Made by a program: the position numbers and the translations under genes
In this document: positions 23,305 through 30,442 of the stretch, piece after piece
How the letters are laid out: every line of letters begins with the position of its first letter
How positions within the stretch are numbered: the first letter of the stretch is position 1
Assembly (NCBI GenBank): GCA_900110005.1
Contig: FOCC01000004.1
Span: 62,001 to 126,000 of the forward strand
Length of the DNA stretch: 64,000 bases
Direction: 5' to 3'
DNA from: Ligilactobacillus sp. WC1T17
GTDB taxonomy: Bacteria; Bacillota; Bacilli; Lactobacillales; Lactobacillaceae
The notes under the pieces: model-generated
Told to the model about the DNA's origin: nothing
The model's database searches: none
What the model saw: the letters and a program-made list of their open reading frames with translations, nothing else

Positions 23305-24180
23305 CTAGCTCTTCTTAGCGTGAACGTTTCCGTCCTTATCCTTGTAGACCTTCATTTGTTTTGTGCTGACGTAGCCGGCATCCCTTAAAGTTCCGTTTTG
23401 AACTTCATCAGATAAGATGTAATCAAGGTAGGCTTTGGTAACCTTGTTTAACTTGCCGTTAGTGTACATATGTTCATATGACCAAATTTTCCATTTATTA
23501 GTTGCAACGTTTTTTGCTGTTGGGGCAACACTGTCGATATTTGCGGCCTGTAATTCATCGTTGATGTAGCCGAATGCCAAGTATGAAATAGCCCCCGGGG
23601 TGTTGGCCACGATTTTTCTTACGGTCCCGTTTGAGTCTTGTTCTTGGGCATTGACAGCTTTTTTACCATTTAAGACTGCTTCTTCAAAAGTCTGCCGGCT
23701 CCCGCTGCCTTGAGCACGGTTGATAACCGTAATCTTTAAGTCAGGGCCGCCGATTTCTTTCCAGTTGGTAATTTTTCCTGTGAAGATGTCTGCCAACTGC
23801 TTGCTGGTTAAGTTTTTAAGCCCGATATCCTTGTTAAGAACAGGTGCCAGCCCTACGACAGCCACCTTGTGGTCAGTTAATTTTTTAGCGTCGATACCTT
23901 CCTTGTTTTCCGCGAAAATATCGGAGTTCCCAATATCAACGGTTTTTTCTTGAATTTGGCTTAAGCCGGTACCAGACCCGCCCCCTTGAACATTAACCTG
24001 GGCGCCCTTGTACTCCTTTTGAAATTCTAAGGCAACCTGCTGAGCCAAAGGCTGCAGCGCAGTTGAGCCAACTATGGTAATTTTTTGACGTGCCGGTTCA
24101 TTATTGGCTTGTACTTTTAAATAGCTTAACCCACCCGCTAGCAGTACCAAAATGACTATTAGCAACTTTTTTTTAGACAT
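23305..24180 (-). CDS. pstS: Phosphate-binding protein PstS
   Basis: Extracellular receptor for the Pst system. ATG 24180 (291 residues) is preferred over GTG 24189 because AGAGGTG then lies 6 bases upstream. A hydrophobic N-terminus (LLIVILVLLAGGLSYL) is followed by KVQANN, so the protein has either a signal peptidase I site after VQA or an uncleaved anchor; there is no lipobox cysteine. Phosphate-site motifs GSTALQPL, GGGSGTGLSQI, IGNSDIF and RAQGSGSRQTFEE are present. First gene of pstSCABB-phoU, driven from the Pho-box region at 24213-24293. Confidence 0.95.
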   Translation of the reverse strand: MSKKKLLIVILVLLAGGLSYLKVQANNEPARQKITIVGSTALQPLAQQVALEFQKEYKGAQVNVQGGGSGTGLSQIQEKTVDIGNSDIFAENKEGIDAKKLTDHKVAVVGLAPVLNKDIGLKNLTSKQLADIFTGKITNWKEIGGPDLKITVINRAQGSGSRQTFEEAVLNGKKAVNAQEQDSNGTVRKIVANTPGAISYLAFGYINDELQAANIDSVAPTAKNVATNKWKIWSYEHMYTNGKLNKVTKAYLDYILSDEVQNGTLRDAGYVSTKQMKVYKDKDGNVHAKKS

Positions 24181-24212
24181 AACCTTCACCTCTTAATTAA
24201 TTTCATTTTTAG

Positions 24213-24293
24213 TGTAAAAAAGTTTTGTAAATGTTAAGTAGCCTGCTTGTAAAAATCGTGTAAATATTAAGTAGCATGTAAATGTTGAATAGC
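24213..24293. promoter_or_regulatory. Pho-box-like direct repeat array between pstS and the response regulator
   Basis: Three near-identical 17-mers, TGTAAATGTTAAGTAGC at 24226, TGTAAATATTAAGTAGC at 24259 and TGTAAATGTTGAATAGC at 24277, plus bare TGTAAA cores at 24213 and 24248. Distances 24226-24248-24259 are 22 and 11 bases. Read on the minus strand the core is TTTACA/TTAACA, like PhoP/PnpR boxes. A TACAAT -10 for the regulator gene follows at 24304. Confidence 0.8.
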
Positions 24294-24341
24294 AATGGTA
24301 TGCTACAATTAAGACAAAAAGAAAATAAAGGGGCTACGAAG

Positions 24342-25067
24342 ATGGAAAATAACAATTTTTTGCTTCTTACTAAAGATGACCAGCTTTATATGGATGCCAA
24401 TCAGGCGTTTGTTGAAGAAAATTTCTTTTTACATCGGACAACCACAGCTGCTAAAACAGTGACAAAATTACACCGGCATAATTTTACAGCCATCATTTGG
24501 GATATTAGGGCGACGACGCTTGAAACTTGTATGGGAACGATGGAAGTTATTCGCCAAATTATGCAGGGACCGATTATTTGCTTGGTGGATGAAATTACGG
24601 ATAAAAATAAAATTCGATTATTCAAGGTGCATGTTGATGATGTTTTAGATTTAGATACGAAGCCGCAAATCTTTTTGGAAATATTAAAGCAGCGGGTATG
24701 GGCGTACCAGCAAATTTTTGATATGAAAGCTTACACCATCCATAAACAAAAGAATACTGGTAAAATTGTTAAGATTGACAATATGGTTATCAATTATGAC
24801 CAATATAGTTTAAAAATTGCGGGGCAAAAAATTGATTTGACACCTAAGGAATTTAAATTATTAGCCTATTTTTATGAGAATAAAAATCAAGTTTTATCGC
24901 GGGAACAAATTTTAAATGGTGTGTGGCATTATGATATTGCCGGAACCTCCAGAATGGTCGATATTCATGTCAGCCATTTGCGCGATAAAATCGAGCCTAA
25001 TCCCAAAAAGCCCCAGTACTTAAAAACAGTACGTGGATTTGGATATATATTTGTGACAGAAAACTAA
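24342..25067 (+). CDS. OmpR/PhoB-family response regulator, probable phosphate regulator
   Basis: 241 residues from ATG 24342 (AAGGGG 8 bases upstream); a longer frame from 24282 would run through the Pho-box array and -10, so it is rejected. The receiver half keeps an acidic pair (D12, D13), a candidate phosphoacceptor D54 in IIWDIRA and a TKP lysine, but the usual Thr/Ser switch residue is replaced by Val in IICLVDE. The C-terminal winged helix is standard (LTPKEFKLLAYF, SREQILNGVWHYD, VRGFGYIF). Divergent from pstS; no sensor kinase is adjacent. Confidence 0.88.
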   Translation: MENNNFLLLTKDDQLYMDANQAFVEENFFLHRTTTAAKTVTKLHRHNFTAIIWDIRATTLETCMGTMEVIRQIMQGPIICLVDEITDKNKIRLFKVHVDDVLDLDTKPQIFLEILKQRVWAYQQIFDMKAYTIHKQKNTGKIVKIDNMVINYDQYSLKIAGQKIDLTPKEFKLLAYFYENKNQVLSREQILNGVWHYDIAGTSRMVDIHVSHLRDKIEPNPKKPQYLKTVRGFGYIFVTEN

Positions 25068-25070
25068 TTA

Positions 25071-25102
25071 AAAAAACCAGCCTAATTAGGCTGGCTTTTT
25101 TA
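25071..25102. terminator. Bidirectional terminator between the regulator and the permease
   Basis: AAAAAACCAGCC, loop TAATTA, GGCTGGCTTTTTT. The genes on either side converge on it. Confidence 0.92.
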
Positions 25103-26485
25103 ATTGATGGCTGTGAAAAGCTTTCTTTGACGAATCCAAGTGAAAAGTCCAAAAAGTATGGTCCAAATCACGGCTCCTAAAGCACCGGTAAAATCGACGG
25201 GAACAAAAAAGAGGGAGCAAAAGACCGCGATAAAAAAGCTGATGGTTAAAGGCGACATGAGTTGATAAAAAGGCATTTTAAACCCATTTGGATCAAAATC
25301 AGCTGATTGGCGGTAGCGGCGGTGCGCTAGCAAAGCTAAAACATAAACAATGATATACATATCGCTGGAAGCACCGGTAACAATTGTAAATAAGGCACTT
25401 AAACCATTTGTTAAGCTGAGTAAAGGAGTTAACAAAACAAGGGCGGCAGTGGCTAAAATGCCCCAAGCTGGCACCCCTTGGTCAGAAATTTTAGCAAAAT
25501 GGCGGTTTAACCAAGAGTCTGGGGTACTTTCTTTGGCTAATTGATAAAAATGCCGTCCAGCTGAAAAAAGTGAGGAATTTAAAGCAGAAGCAGCTGAGAT
25601 TAGAACCACAAAGTTGATGATGCCGGCAGCAGTGGCAAATCCGGCTAATTGAAAGACTTGAACAAAAGGGCTGCTATGGCTGGATAAAGAGGTCCAAGGG
25701 ATGATGGTCATAATTACCAGTAAGGCGCCGATATAAAAGAGTAAAATACGCAGAAGAGTTTCGTTAACGGCTTTTTTAATCACTTGCTTAGGGTTTTTAG
25801 CTTCACCAATGGTGATGGTTACAAATTCAATGCCCTCAAAAGCAAAAAAGACCATGGGAAAAGCGGTGATAAATGAGTAAGGCCCCTTGGGTAATAGGGT
25901 GTAATTATGGGTTAAATTTGCAAATGAAGCTTTGCCTAACGGTGTTTTAGTGGCAGTAATTACCATAAATAAGCCGGTCAAAATCAAGGCGACAATGGCG
26001 CTGATTTTAATCATGGCAAACCAAAATTCAGTTTCACCAAAAAAACGGGCCGCGGTCAAATTAATCCCGACAAGCAGGCCTAAAAAAGCGATTTGAATCG
26101 CCCAGGTTGGCAGGGTAGGCAACCAGTATTGAACGTAGGTAGCTACAGCTGTTAATTCAGACATGCATAAAAAAACGAGGCCTAACCAATAAGTCCAGCC
26201 GGTAAATTGACCGACACTTGGGCCGAGATATTTTGAGATAAAGGAAACAAAGGTATGGTGGCTGGAATCAGCGTAAAACATTTCGCCCAAAGCCCGCATT
26301 AAAAAGAAGAAAAAAATACCCATAATGGCATATACCAATAAAATAGACGGTCCAGTTTTGGCAATTGTGGTACCGGCACCTAAAAAAAGCCCAGTCCCAA
26401 TGGTCCCACCAATGGCAATCATCTGCACGTGGCGGTTTGATAGGGATCGAATGGTTCCATCCTCATTTTTAGTAAATTGCTGCAT
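25100..26485 (-). CDS. AAT-family (APC superfamily) amino-acid permease
   Basis: 461 residues with about 12 membrane helices. The N-terminal LSNRHVQMIAIGGTIGTGLF and LGAGTTIAKTGPSILLVYAI are the AAT-family signature, with GWTYWLGLVFLCMSELTA downstream. Members import neutral, aromatic or D-amino acids with protons; the substrate cannot be read from sequence. It has its own promoter (26519-26547) and a ribosome binding site AAGGGGGC. Converges with the response regulator gene. Confidence 0.9.
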   Translation of the reverse strand: MQQFTKNEDGTIRSLSNRHVQMIAIGGTIGTGLFLGAGTTIAKTGPSILLVYAIMGIFFFFLMRALGEMFYADSSHHTFVSFISKYLGPSVGQFTGWTYWLGLVFLCMSELTAVATYVQYWLPTLPTWAIQIAFLGLLVGINLTAARFFGETEFWFAMIKISAIVALILTGLFMVITATKTPLGKASFANLTHNYTLLPKGPYSFITAFPMVFFAFEGIEFVTITIGEAKNPKQVIKKAVNETLLRILLFYIGALLVIMTIIPWTSLSSHSSPFVQVFQLAGFATAAGIINFVVLISAASALNSSLFSAGRHFYQLAKESTPDSWLNRHFAKISDQGVPAWGILATAALVLLTPLLSLTNGLSALFTIVTGASSDMYIIVYVLALLAHRRYRQSADFDPNGFKMPFYQLMSPLTISFFIAVFCSLFFVPVDFTGALGAVIWTILFGLFTWIRQRKLFTAIN

Positions 26486-26518
26486 GAAAAAGCCCCCTTA
26501 AATATTTTTAATGACTCT

Positions 26519-26547
26519 ATCATAGAATGCAAAGCTTAAAATATCAA
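26519..26547 (-). promoter_or_regulatory. Promoter of the amino-acid permease
   Basis: On the minus strand TTGATA, 17 bases, TATGAT, about 35 bases ahead of the start codon. Confidence 0.75.
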
Positions 26548-26672
26548 TATTCACTCAAAAAAAAGATTGATGAAACTTTTTCATGCTTAGGTTAAAAAAA
26601 GTAAAGCGAAAAAAGCAGAGTAGTTACTTTTGTAGGATAATAATATTTATACAAAATTAAGGGAGAAAATAA

Positions 26673-27539
26673 ATGAAACAAGAAGTTAAAGGTATTTGGT
26701 TGGCTATTATCGGCACGAGTTTTTGGGGGATTTCCGGACCTTTTGCCCAAAATCTTTTTACCCAAAACATTAATCCGTTGTGGCTGGTAGGTTTGAGGCT
26801 AACCATTGCCGGCAGTATTTTGACTTTCTGGGGCGCACTTCAGTATCCTGAGCAGTTTAGGCAACTGCTAGAATGGCATAATCTCAAAAGACTTTTACTA
26901 TTTTCTTTGTTTGGGATGGTTCCTTCACAATTGACTTATTTTTTAGCAATTAGCTATGCCAATGCTTCCACGGCAACTATCTTGCAATTTTTAGGGCCCA
27001 GCTTCATTGTGATTTATTTGGCACTTAAAACGCAAAAAATGCCGGCACGAATTGATTTAATTTGTTTAGTAATTTCTTTATTAGGTACTATTTTAGTCGT
27101 AACTAATGGAAGTTTTTCGTCCTTAGCTTTATCAGGCTTAGGGATGTTTTGGGGGATTATGGCTGGCTTTAGCCAAGCTTCTTATACCCTTTTGCCGCGA
27201 AAATTATTACAAGTCTTTGATGCTAAATTGGTGACAGGCTTAGGGATGTTTATGGGCAGTCTACTGTTTTGGCCACTACTTATCATTAAGCATCCAGCGA
27301 CGGTGAATAGCAGCATGCTGCTGTCTTTTGGCTATATTATCATTTTTGGGACGATGGCGGCTTACCTTTGCTACTTGCAAAGTGTGAAATTTATTCCAGC
27401 AGCCACCACGGGAATGTTGAGCGCCTTTGAACCGCTAACGGCCAATATTGTTTCAGTGCTTTGGCTTAAAGAAATGTTGGGTGGTTTTCAAACGTTAGGT
27501 GCTATTTTGATTTTAATGACGGTTTTTTGCAGGCTTTAG
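26673..27539 (+). CDS. EamA/DMT-family transporter
   Basis: 288 residues with ten hydrophobic helices in two EamA repeats. GTSFWGISGPFAQNLF starts repeat 1, and GMFWGIMAGFSQASYTL opens repeat 2; the end GMLSAFEPLTANIVSVLWL followed by GGFQTLGAILIL is the typical C-terminal EamA box. Family members export amino acids or other metabolites; substrate unknown. Start follows AAGGGAGAAAATAA. Possible terminator at 27559. Confidence 0.9.
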   Translation: MKQEVKGIWLAIIGTSFWGISGPFAQNLFTQNINPLWLVGLRLTIAGSILTFWGALQYPEQFRQLLEWHNLKRLLLFSLFGMVPSQLTYFLAISYANASTATILQFLGPSFIVIYLALKTQKMPARIDLICLVISLLGTILVVTNGSFSSLALSGLGMFWGIMAGFSQASYTLLPRKLLQVFDAKLVTGLGMFMGSLLFWPLLIIKHPATVNSSMLLSFGYIIIFGTMAAYLCYLQSVKFIPAATTGMLSAFEPLTANIVSVLWLKEMLGGFQTLGAILILMTVFCRL

Positions 27540-27558
27540 CAGTCAAGAAGACTTAATA

Positions 27559-27583
27559 CTTGCATAGGCAAGCGATTTTTTTT
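27559..27583 (+). terminator. Short terminator after the EamA gene
   Basis: CTTGC, loop ATAG, GCAAG, then CGA and eight T. The stem is only five pairs, so termination may be partial. Confidence 0.55.
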
Positions 27584-27619
27584 AAAATATTCTTAAGAAA
27601 GATTAAAGGAGTGGATGTT

Positions 27620-28465
27620 ATGCTGATTGATTTTTTAAATGACTATTATTCGGCAGACTTTGAAGTTATTCACGATGTTGCCGGAAATCAGCATTTGGTG
27701 GGCCATAGTGTACGTTATGATTGTGATTTATTTGTTAAAATTTTCACCGACCGCGAAATGTTCTATGCTGAACAAAATGTCAATCAGGTATATTGTCCAC
27801 AAATTTATCTTGATAGTGTCATTTTTGAAAATAAATACATCGTGGTTTTGCGTGATCGAACTTTAGCCGATACTGATAATCAAGACTTTAATGAAGAAGA
27901 TGCTAGGGAATATGGGCGGATGTTGGGTGAATTTCATCAAAAAGTCACAGGCAATGTCTTAGTGGCTGATGATACCAAAACAAAACTTTCAGATCGAATT
28001 TTAAATACGGTTGCCAGTCTTAAAGGCTCAGAATATGAACAAGAAGTTAACGACAGTTTAAAGCTTTTAGAAGCAGACTTGAAACGGGCTGACGAAGAGT
28101 ATCGTCAATTACCGCATGTCGTTTTGCATGGTGATTTTAGTTTACGCAACATCAAAGAGTATCAAGGACACAATGTTTTGATTGATTTTGAGTGGTCGCA
28201 TGTAGGTGTGGCCTATGAAGATTTTTTGCGGTGCTTTTTTGCAGAAGTCAAAGATCCCAAACTAAGAACAGCTTTCATTGAAGGCTATCGCAGCATTAGT
28301 GAATTTGAGATTCCACAATATGAATTGCAACGGGTCTTAATGCTGCTATGTGCACTTGAAATTTGCCGGTTCCATGTTACCCATCAAAGGGAAAAATTTG
28401 GTGAAATTCCGCACCAGATGTTGAAGACAATTGCTAAAGGCGATGCGATTGTTAATTTGGACTAA
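27620..28465 (+). CDS. Aminoglycoside phosphotransferase/choline kinase-like protein
   Basis: 281 residues from ATG 27620 behind AAAGGAGTGG; the longer frame from 27560 lacks a ribosome binding site. The kinase-like catalytic pattern is present: VVLHGDFSLRNI (Brenner motif HGDxxxxN) and VLIDFEWSHVG (the DFE/DxD metal site), then AYEDFLRCFF. Substrates of this broad APH family include small alcohols, sugars and aminoglycosides; nothing here fixes the substrate, and I would not call it a resistance gene. Confidence 0.8.
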   Translation: MLIDFLNDYYSADFEVIHDVAGNQHLVGHSVRYDCDLFVKIFTDREMFYAEQNVNQVYCPQIYLDSVIFENKYIVVLRDRTLADTDNQDFNEEDAREYGRMLGEFHQKVTGNVLVADDTKTKLSDRILNTVASLKGSEYEQEVNDSLKLLEADLKRADEEYRQLPHVVLHGDFSLRNIKEYQGHNVLIDFEWSHVGVAYEDFLRCFFAEVKDPKLRTAFIEGYRSISEFEIPQYELQRVLMLLCALEICRFHVTHQREKFGEIPHQMLKTIAKGDAIVNLD

Positions 28466-28467
28466 TA

Positions 28468-28506
28468 AGAAAAAGAGCTTCCCATCATTTTGGAAAGCTC
28501 TTTTTT
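28468..28506. terminator. Terminator between the APH-like gene and the minus-strand membrane ORF
   Basis: AAAAGAGCTT pairs with AAGCTCTTTT, with inner CC/GG pairs, around CATCATTTT. A and T runs on both sides permit action in both directions. Confidence 0.85.
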
Positions 28507-28507
28507 A

Positions 28508-28765
28508 TCAATATTTACGGGCTTTTGGGGCTAATAAAATTTCAAGCGCACATAAAATAATTAAAGCTAAAGGAACAAAAATTTTAAGGCCTAACACAGT
28601 CGTTATCAGACTTAGCATCGGTTTAACCCAGGTAAAATTATCTAAAAGTAGTACGGCAATGATAATGATACCTACTGTACTTTGGATGATGATGCTTTGC
28701 TTATGATTGAAGAGGGTTAAAAAAGTTCCCAAAACAAGACAACTGCAAGCGGCTAAAATGATATA
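28508..28765 (-). pseudogene. Membrane segment read in frame after the stop of the HAD/LacI-like ORF
   Basis: After the TGA at 28766-28768 the same minus-strand frame stays open to 28508, encoding YIILAACSCLVLGTFLTLF, QSTVGIIIIAVLLL and VPLALIILCALEILL, i.e. about three membrane helices and a basic C-terminus PKARKY. A TTG at 28732 is the only usable start and has no ribosome binding site, so it probably is not translated by itself. It may be the tail of a larger protein cut by a TGG-to-TGA change, or a leftover from a deletion. Confidence 0.45.
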
Positions 28766-29371
28766 TCAAAAATGAAAGGGAAAAGAGCCTAAAATAACTT
28801 TTGGGATTAAAGTAACAATACCATCAACACCAATGATTTGGTTGAGTTGGCCTGATATTTGTCTTTCTTGACTAACAACAATAAAATCAGCCGGAAGGTT
28901 TTGCTTTAAGACAAGGGCCAAATCATCACGATTAGCTAAGACAGCATCGAATTTTTTAGATTTAAGTTGAGGAATTAATTTTAAGCCATCTTCAGGGCTA
29001 GAGATATTACCGAATGTTTGGTATTTAACTTCACTCATACTGTCTAAAAAAAATTTCATCGTTTGACTAAAAGTAGGACTGGCAGGTGTATTGCATGAAA
29101 AAAGCAGGGCTAGATGGTGTATATTTTGTTTTTTTAAATAAGAAAATAAAGCCTGATAGCTTTGGGTACGGTCAACGTAGACGCTGGCTATTTGGGGACC
29201 GGTTAAATTTAAAACGGTGACAGCTTCACGCATTTCTAAAGGGGCGCGTGCCGAAACGAGTGTCAAAGGAAGGTTGCTTTTTGAGATTAGACTAGCATTA
29301 GTGGTCGTCACGCGGCCATTTGAAGCGAGTAAGGTACCATCCATATCAGTAAAAACATGTTTAATTTTCAT
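28766..29371 (-). CDS. Chimeric ORF: HAD (Cof-type) N-terminus joined to a LacI-like sugar-binding segment
   Basis: 201 codons. Residues 1 to about 62 match Cof-type HAD phosphatases (VFTDMDGTLL, then LPLTLVSARAPLEMREAV and NLTGPQIA). Where such enzymes continue with a YNGA-type motif, this one switches to a pattern of LacI-family effector domains: YVDRTQSYQALFSYL, then IHHLALLFS, and FDAVLANRDDLALVLKQ followed by LPADFIVVSQ. The usual HAD motifs III and IV (Lys and GDxxND) are missing, so phosphatase activity is unlikely. Start ATG with AGGTG. An in-frame deletion that fused two genes is the simplest explanation. Domain calls are by eye. Confidence 0.55.
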   Translation of the reverse strand: MKIKHVFTDMDGTLLASNGRVTTTNASLISKSNLPLTLVSARAPLEMREAVTVLNLTGPQIASVYVDRTQSYQALFSYLKKQNIHHLALLFSCNTPASPTFSQTMKFFLDSMSEVKYQTFGNISSPEDGLKLIPQLKSKKFDAVLANRDDLALVLKQNLPADFIVVSQERQISGQLNQIIGVDGIVTLIPKVILGSFPFHF

Positions 29372-29401
29372 AATAACACCTGATTTATTAATTTATTTCA
29401 G

Positions 29402-29430
29402 TGTAAAATGTGGAATGCGTTCCATGTCAA
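29402..29430 (-). promoter_or_regulatory. Promoter with an operator-like palindrome in the spacer, upstream of the chimeric ORF
   Basis: On the minus strand a consensus TTGACA is followed by a 17-base spacer containing TGGAACGCATTCCA (arms TGGAA/TTCCA), then a poor -10 TTTACA. A palindrome between the hexamers is a classic operator position. Confidence 0.55.
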
Positions 29431-29439
29431 GCCTTAAAA

Positions 29440-29471
29440 TAAAAAAAGGGCGCTAAAAAGGCCCTTTTTTG
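29440..29471 (-). terminator. Terminator of the ppx2-ppk-ppx1 operon
   Basis: AAAAAAAGGGC and GCCCTTTTTT pair around GCTAAAAAG (minus-strand reading ends in a long T run), two bases after the ppx stop. Confidence 0.85.
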
Positions 29472-29472
29472 G

Positions 29473-30402
29473 TTAATTTTTTGATTGCTTTAAATAGCTA
29501 AGCAAGCTTCCCTCACGCAAGCCATGGTTTGAAAAGATAACTTCATTGATATGACAGCTTCTAAGCAGCAGCATCATCGGAATTAAACCGCCTACGACTA
29601 CATCGGCTCTGGCCTTGGCTAAGCCGGGAATTTGACTACGTTTGACTTTATTTAAGGTCAAAAGATTTTTAAAAAGGTCAAAGGCTTCTTGACTGCTGAG
29701 ACGGTAGCCATGCAGATCAGGTAAAATACCAGGGGCATAGGCTTTGCGGCGAGCAACTTTAGCTAAGGTCCGGTTGCTTCCGCCAAGGCAGACCAACGGC
29801 ATTTTGTGGGCTGAAGTTAGCCAATCAAGGTTTGTTAAAGTTTGCTCAACATAGGTCATGGCAGAAAACAGATTGGCAGCTGAAATTTTATCTTGCAGGG
29901 AAAAATCCGTCGATAAGGTGACTGAACCGAAGGGAAGGCTGATTAATTCTTTGGCTTGCATATCTTGCACTAAAATAAGTTCGGTGCTGGCGCCACCAGT
30001 ATCCATAATCAGGCAGTCAGAAATATCTAAAGTACTGGTGACGCCTAAAAAATCTAAATAAGCTTCTTGTTGCCCCGAAATAACTACAAAGTTAAGACCT
30101 GTTTGAGCTAAAACCAAATCTAAAAAAGCCTGTTGATTTTTGGCTTGTCTAACAGCAGCAGTCGCTAAAGGATTGATGACGATATCATCATACTTGGCGC
30201 AGGTTTTCTGAAAACTTTTCAGCGCGGTCAAGGCTCTTTTGATGGGTTCTTCTTTGAGAATTTTTTCGGGCCCCATATTTTCAGAAAGCCGGATATATTC
30301 TTTGAGCTGACAAATTAATTTGAAGTTATTATTTGGCAAAATTTCGGTGATGCGTAGGCGGGCCGAATTTGAGCCTAAATCAATTACGGCATAATATCTC
30401 AT
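29473..30402 (-). CDS. ppx: Ppx/GppA-family exopolyphosphatase (short form)
   Basis: 309 residues covering the two actin-like ATPase-type domains: AVIDLGSNSARLRI at the N-terminus, ATAAVRQAKNQQAFL, ISGQQEAYLDFLG with the catalytic Glu region, and the phosphate-binding IMDTGGASTELILV. The C-terminal HD domain of longer Ppx proteins is absent, as is usual for the roughly 310-residue class. It hydrolyses polyphosphate ends or guanosine pentaphosphate. Third gene of the operon, 40 bases after ppk, and the only one without a visible lesion. Confidence 0.9.
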   Translation of the reverse strand: MRYYAVIDLGSNSARLRITEILPNNNFKLICQLKEYIRLSENMGPEKILKEEPIKRALTALKSFQKTCAKYDDIVINPLATAAVRQAKNQQAFLDLVLAQTGLNFVVISGQQEAYLDFLGVTSTLDISDCLIMDTGGASTELILVQDMQAKELISLPFGSVTLSTDFSLQDKISAANLFSAMTYVEQTLTNLDWLTSAHKMPLVCLGGSNRTLAKVARRKAYAPGILPDLHGYRLSSQEAFDLFKNLLTLNKVKRSQIPGLAKARADVVVGGLIPMMLLLRSCHINEVIFSNHGLREGSLLSYLKQSKN

Positions 30403-30442
30403 GCTTAATCCTCACTTTCTAAAAAGGTATTGTCATGCTTCG

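Noticed and set aside
24282-24341. Upstream start of the response regulator at 24282
   Set aside because: It would be translated from within the Pho-box array and -10 element, and lacks a ribosome binding site.
27620-28465. Aminoglycoside resistance gene
   Set aside because: Only the general APH/choline-kinase catalytic motifs are present; there is no similarity that I recognise to a specific resistance enzyme, and the gene sits in stable chromosomal context.
28431-28706. A 91-codon plus-strand frame over the end of the APH-like gene and its terminator
   Set aside because: It starts inside another gene, reads through a strong terminator hairpin and has low-complexity sequence without a Shine-Dalgarno.
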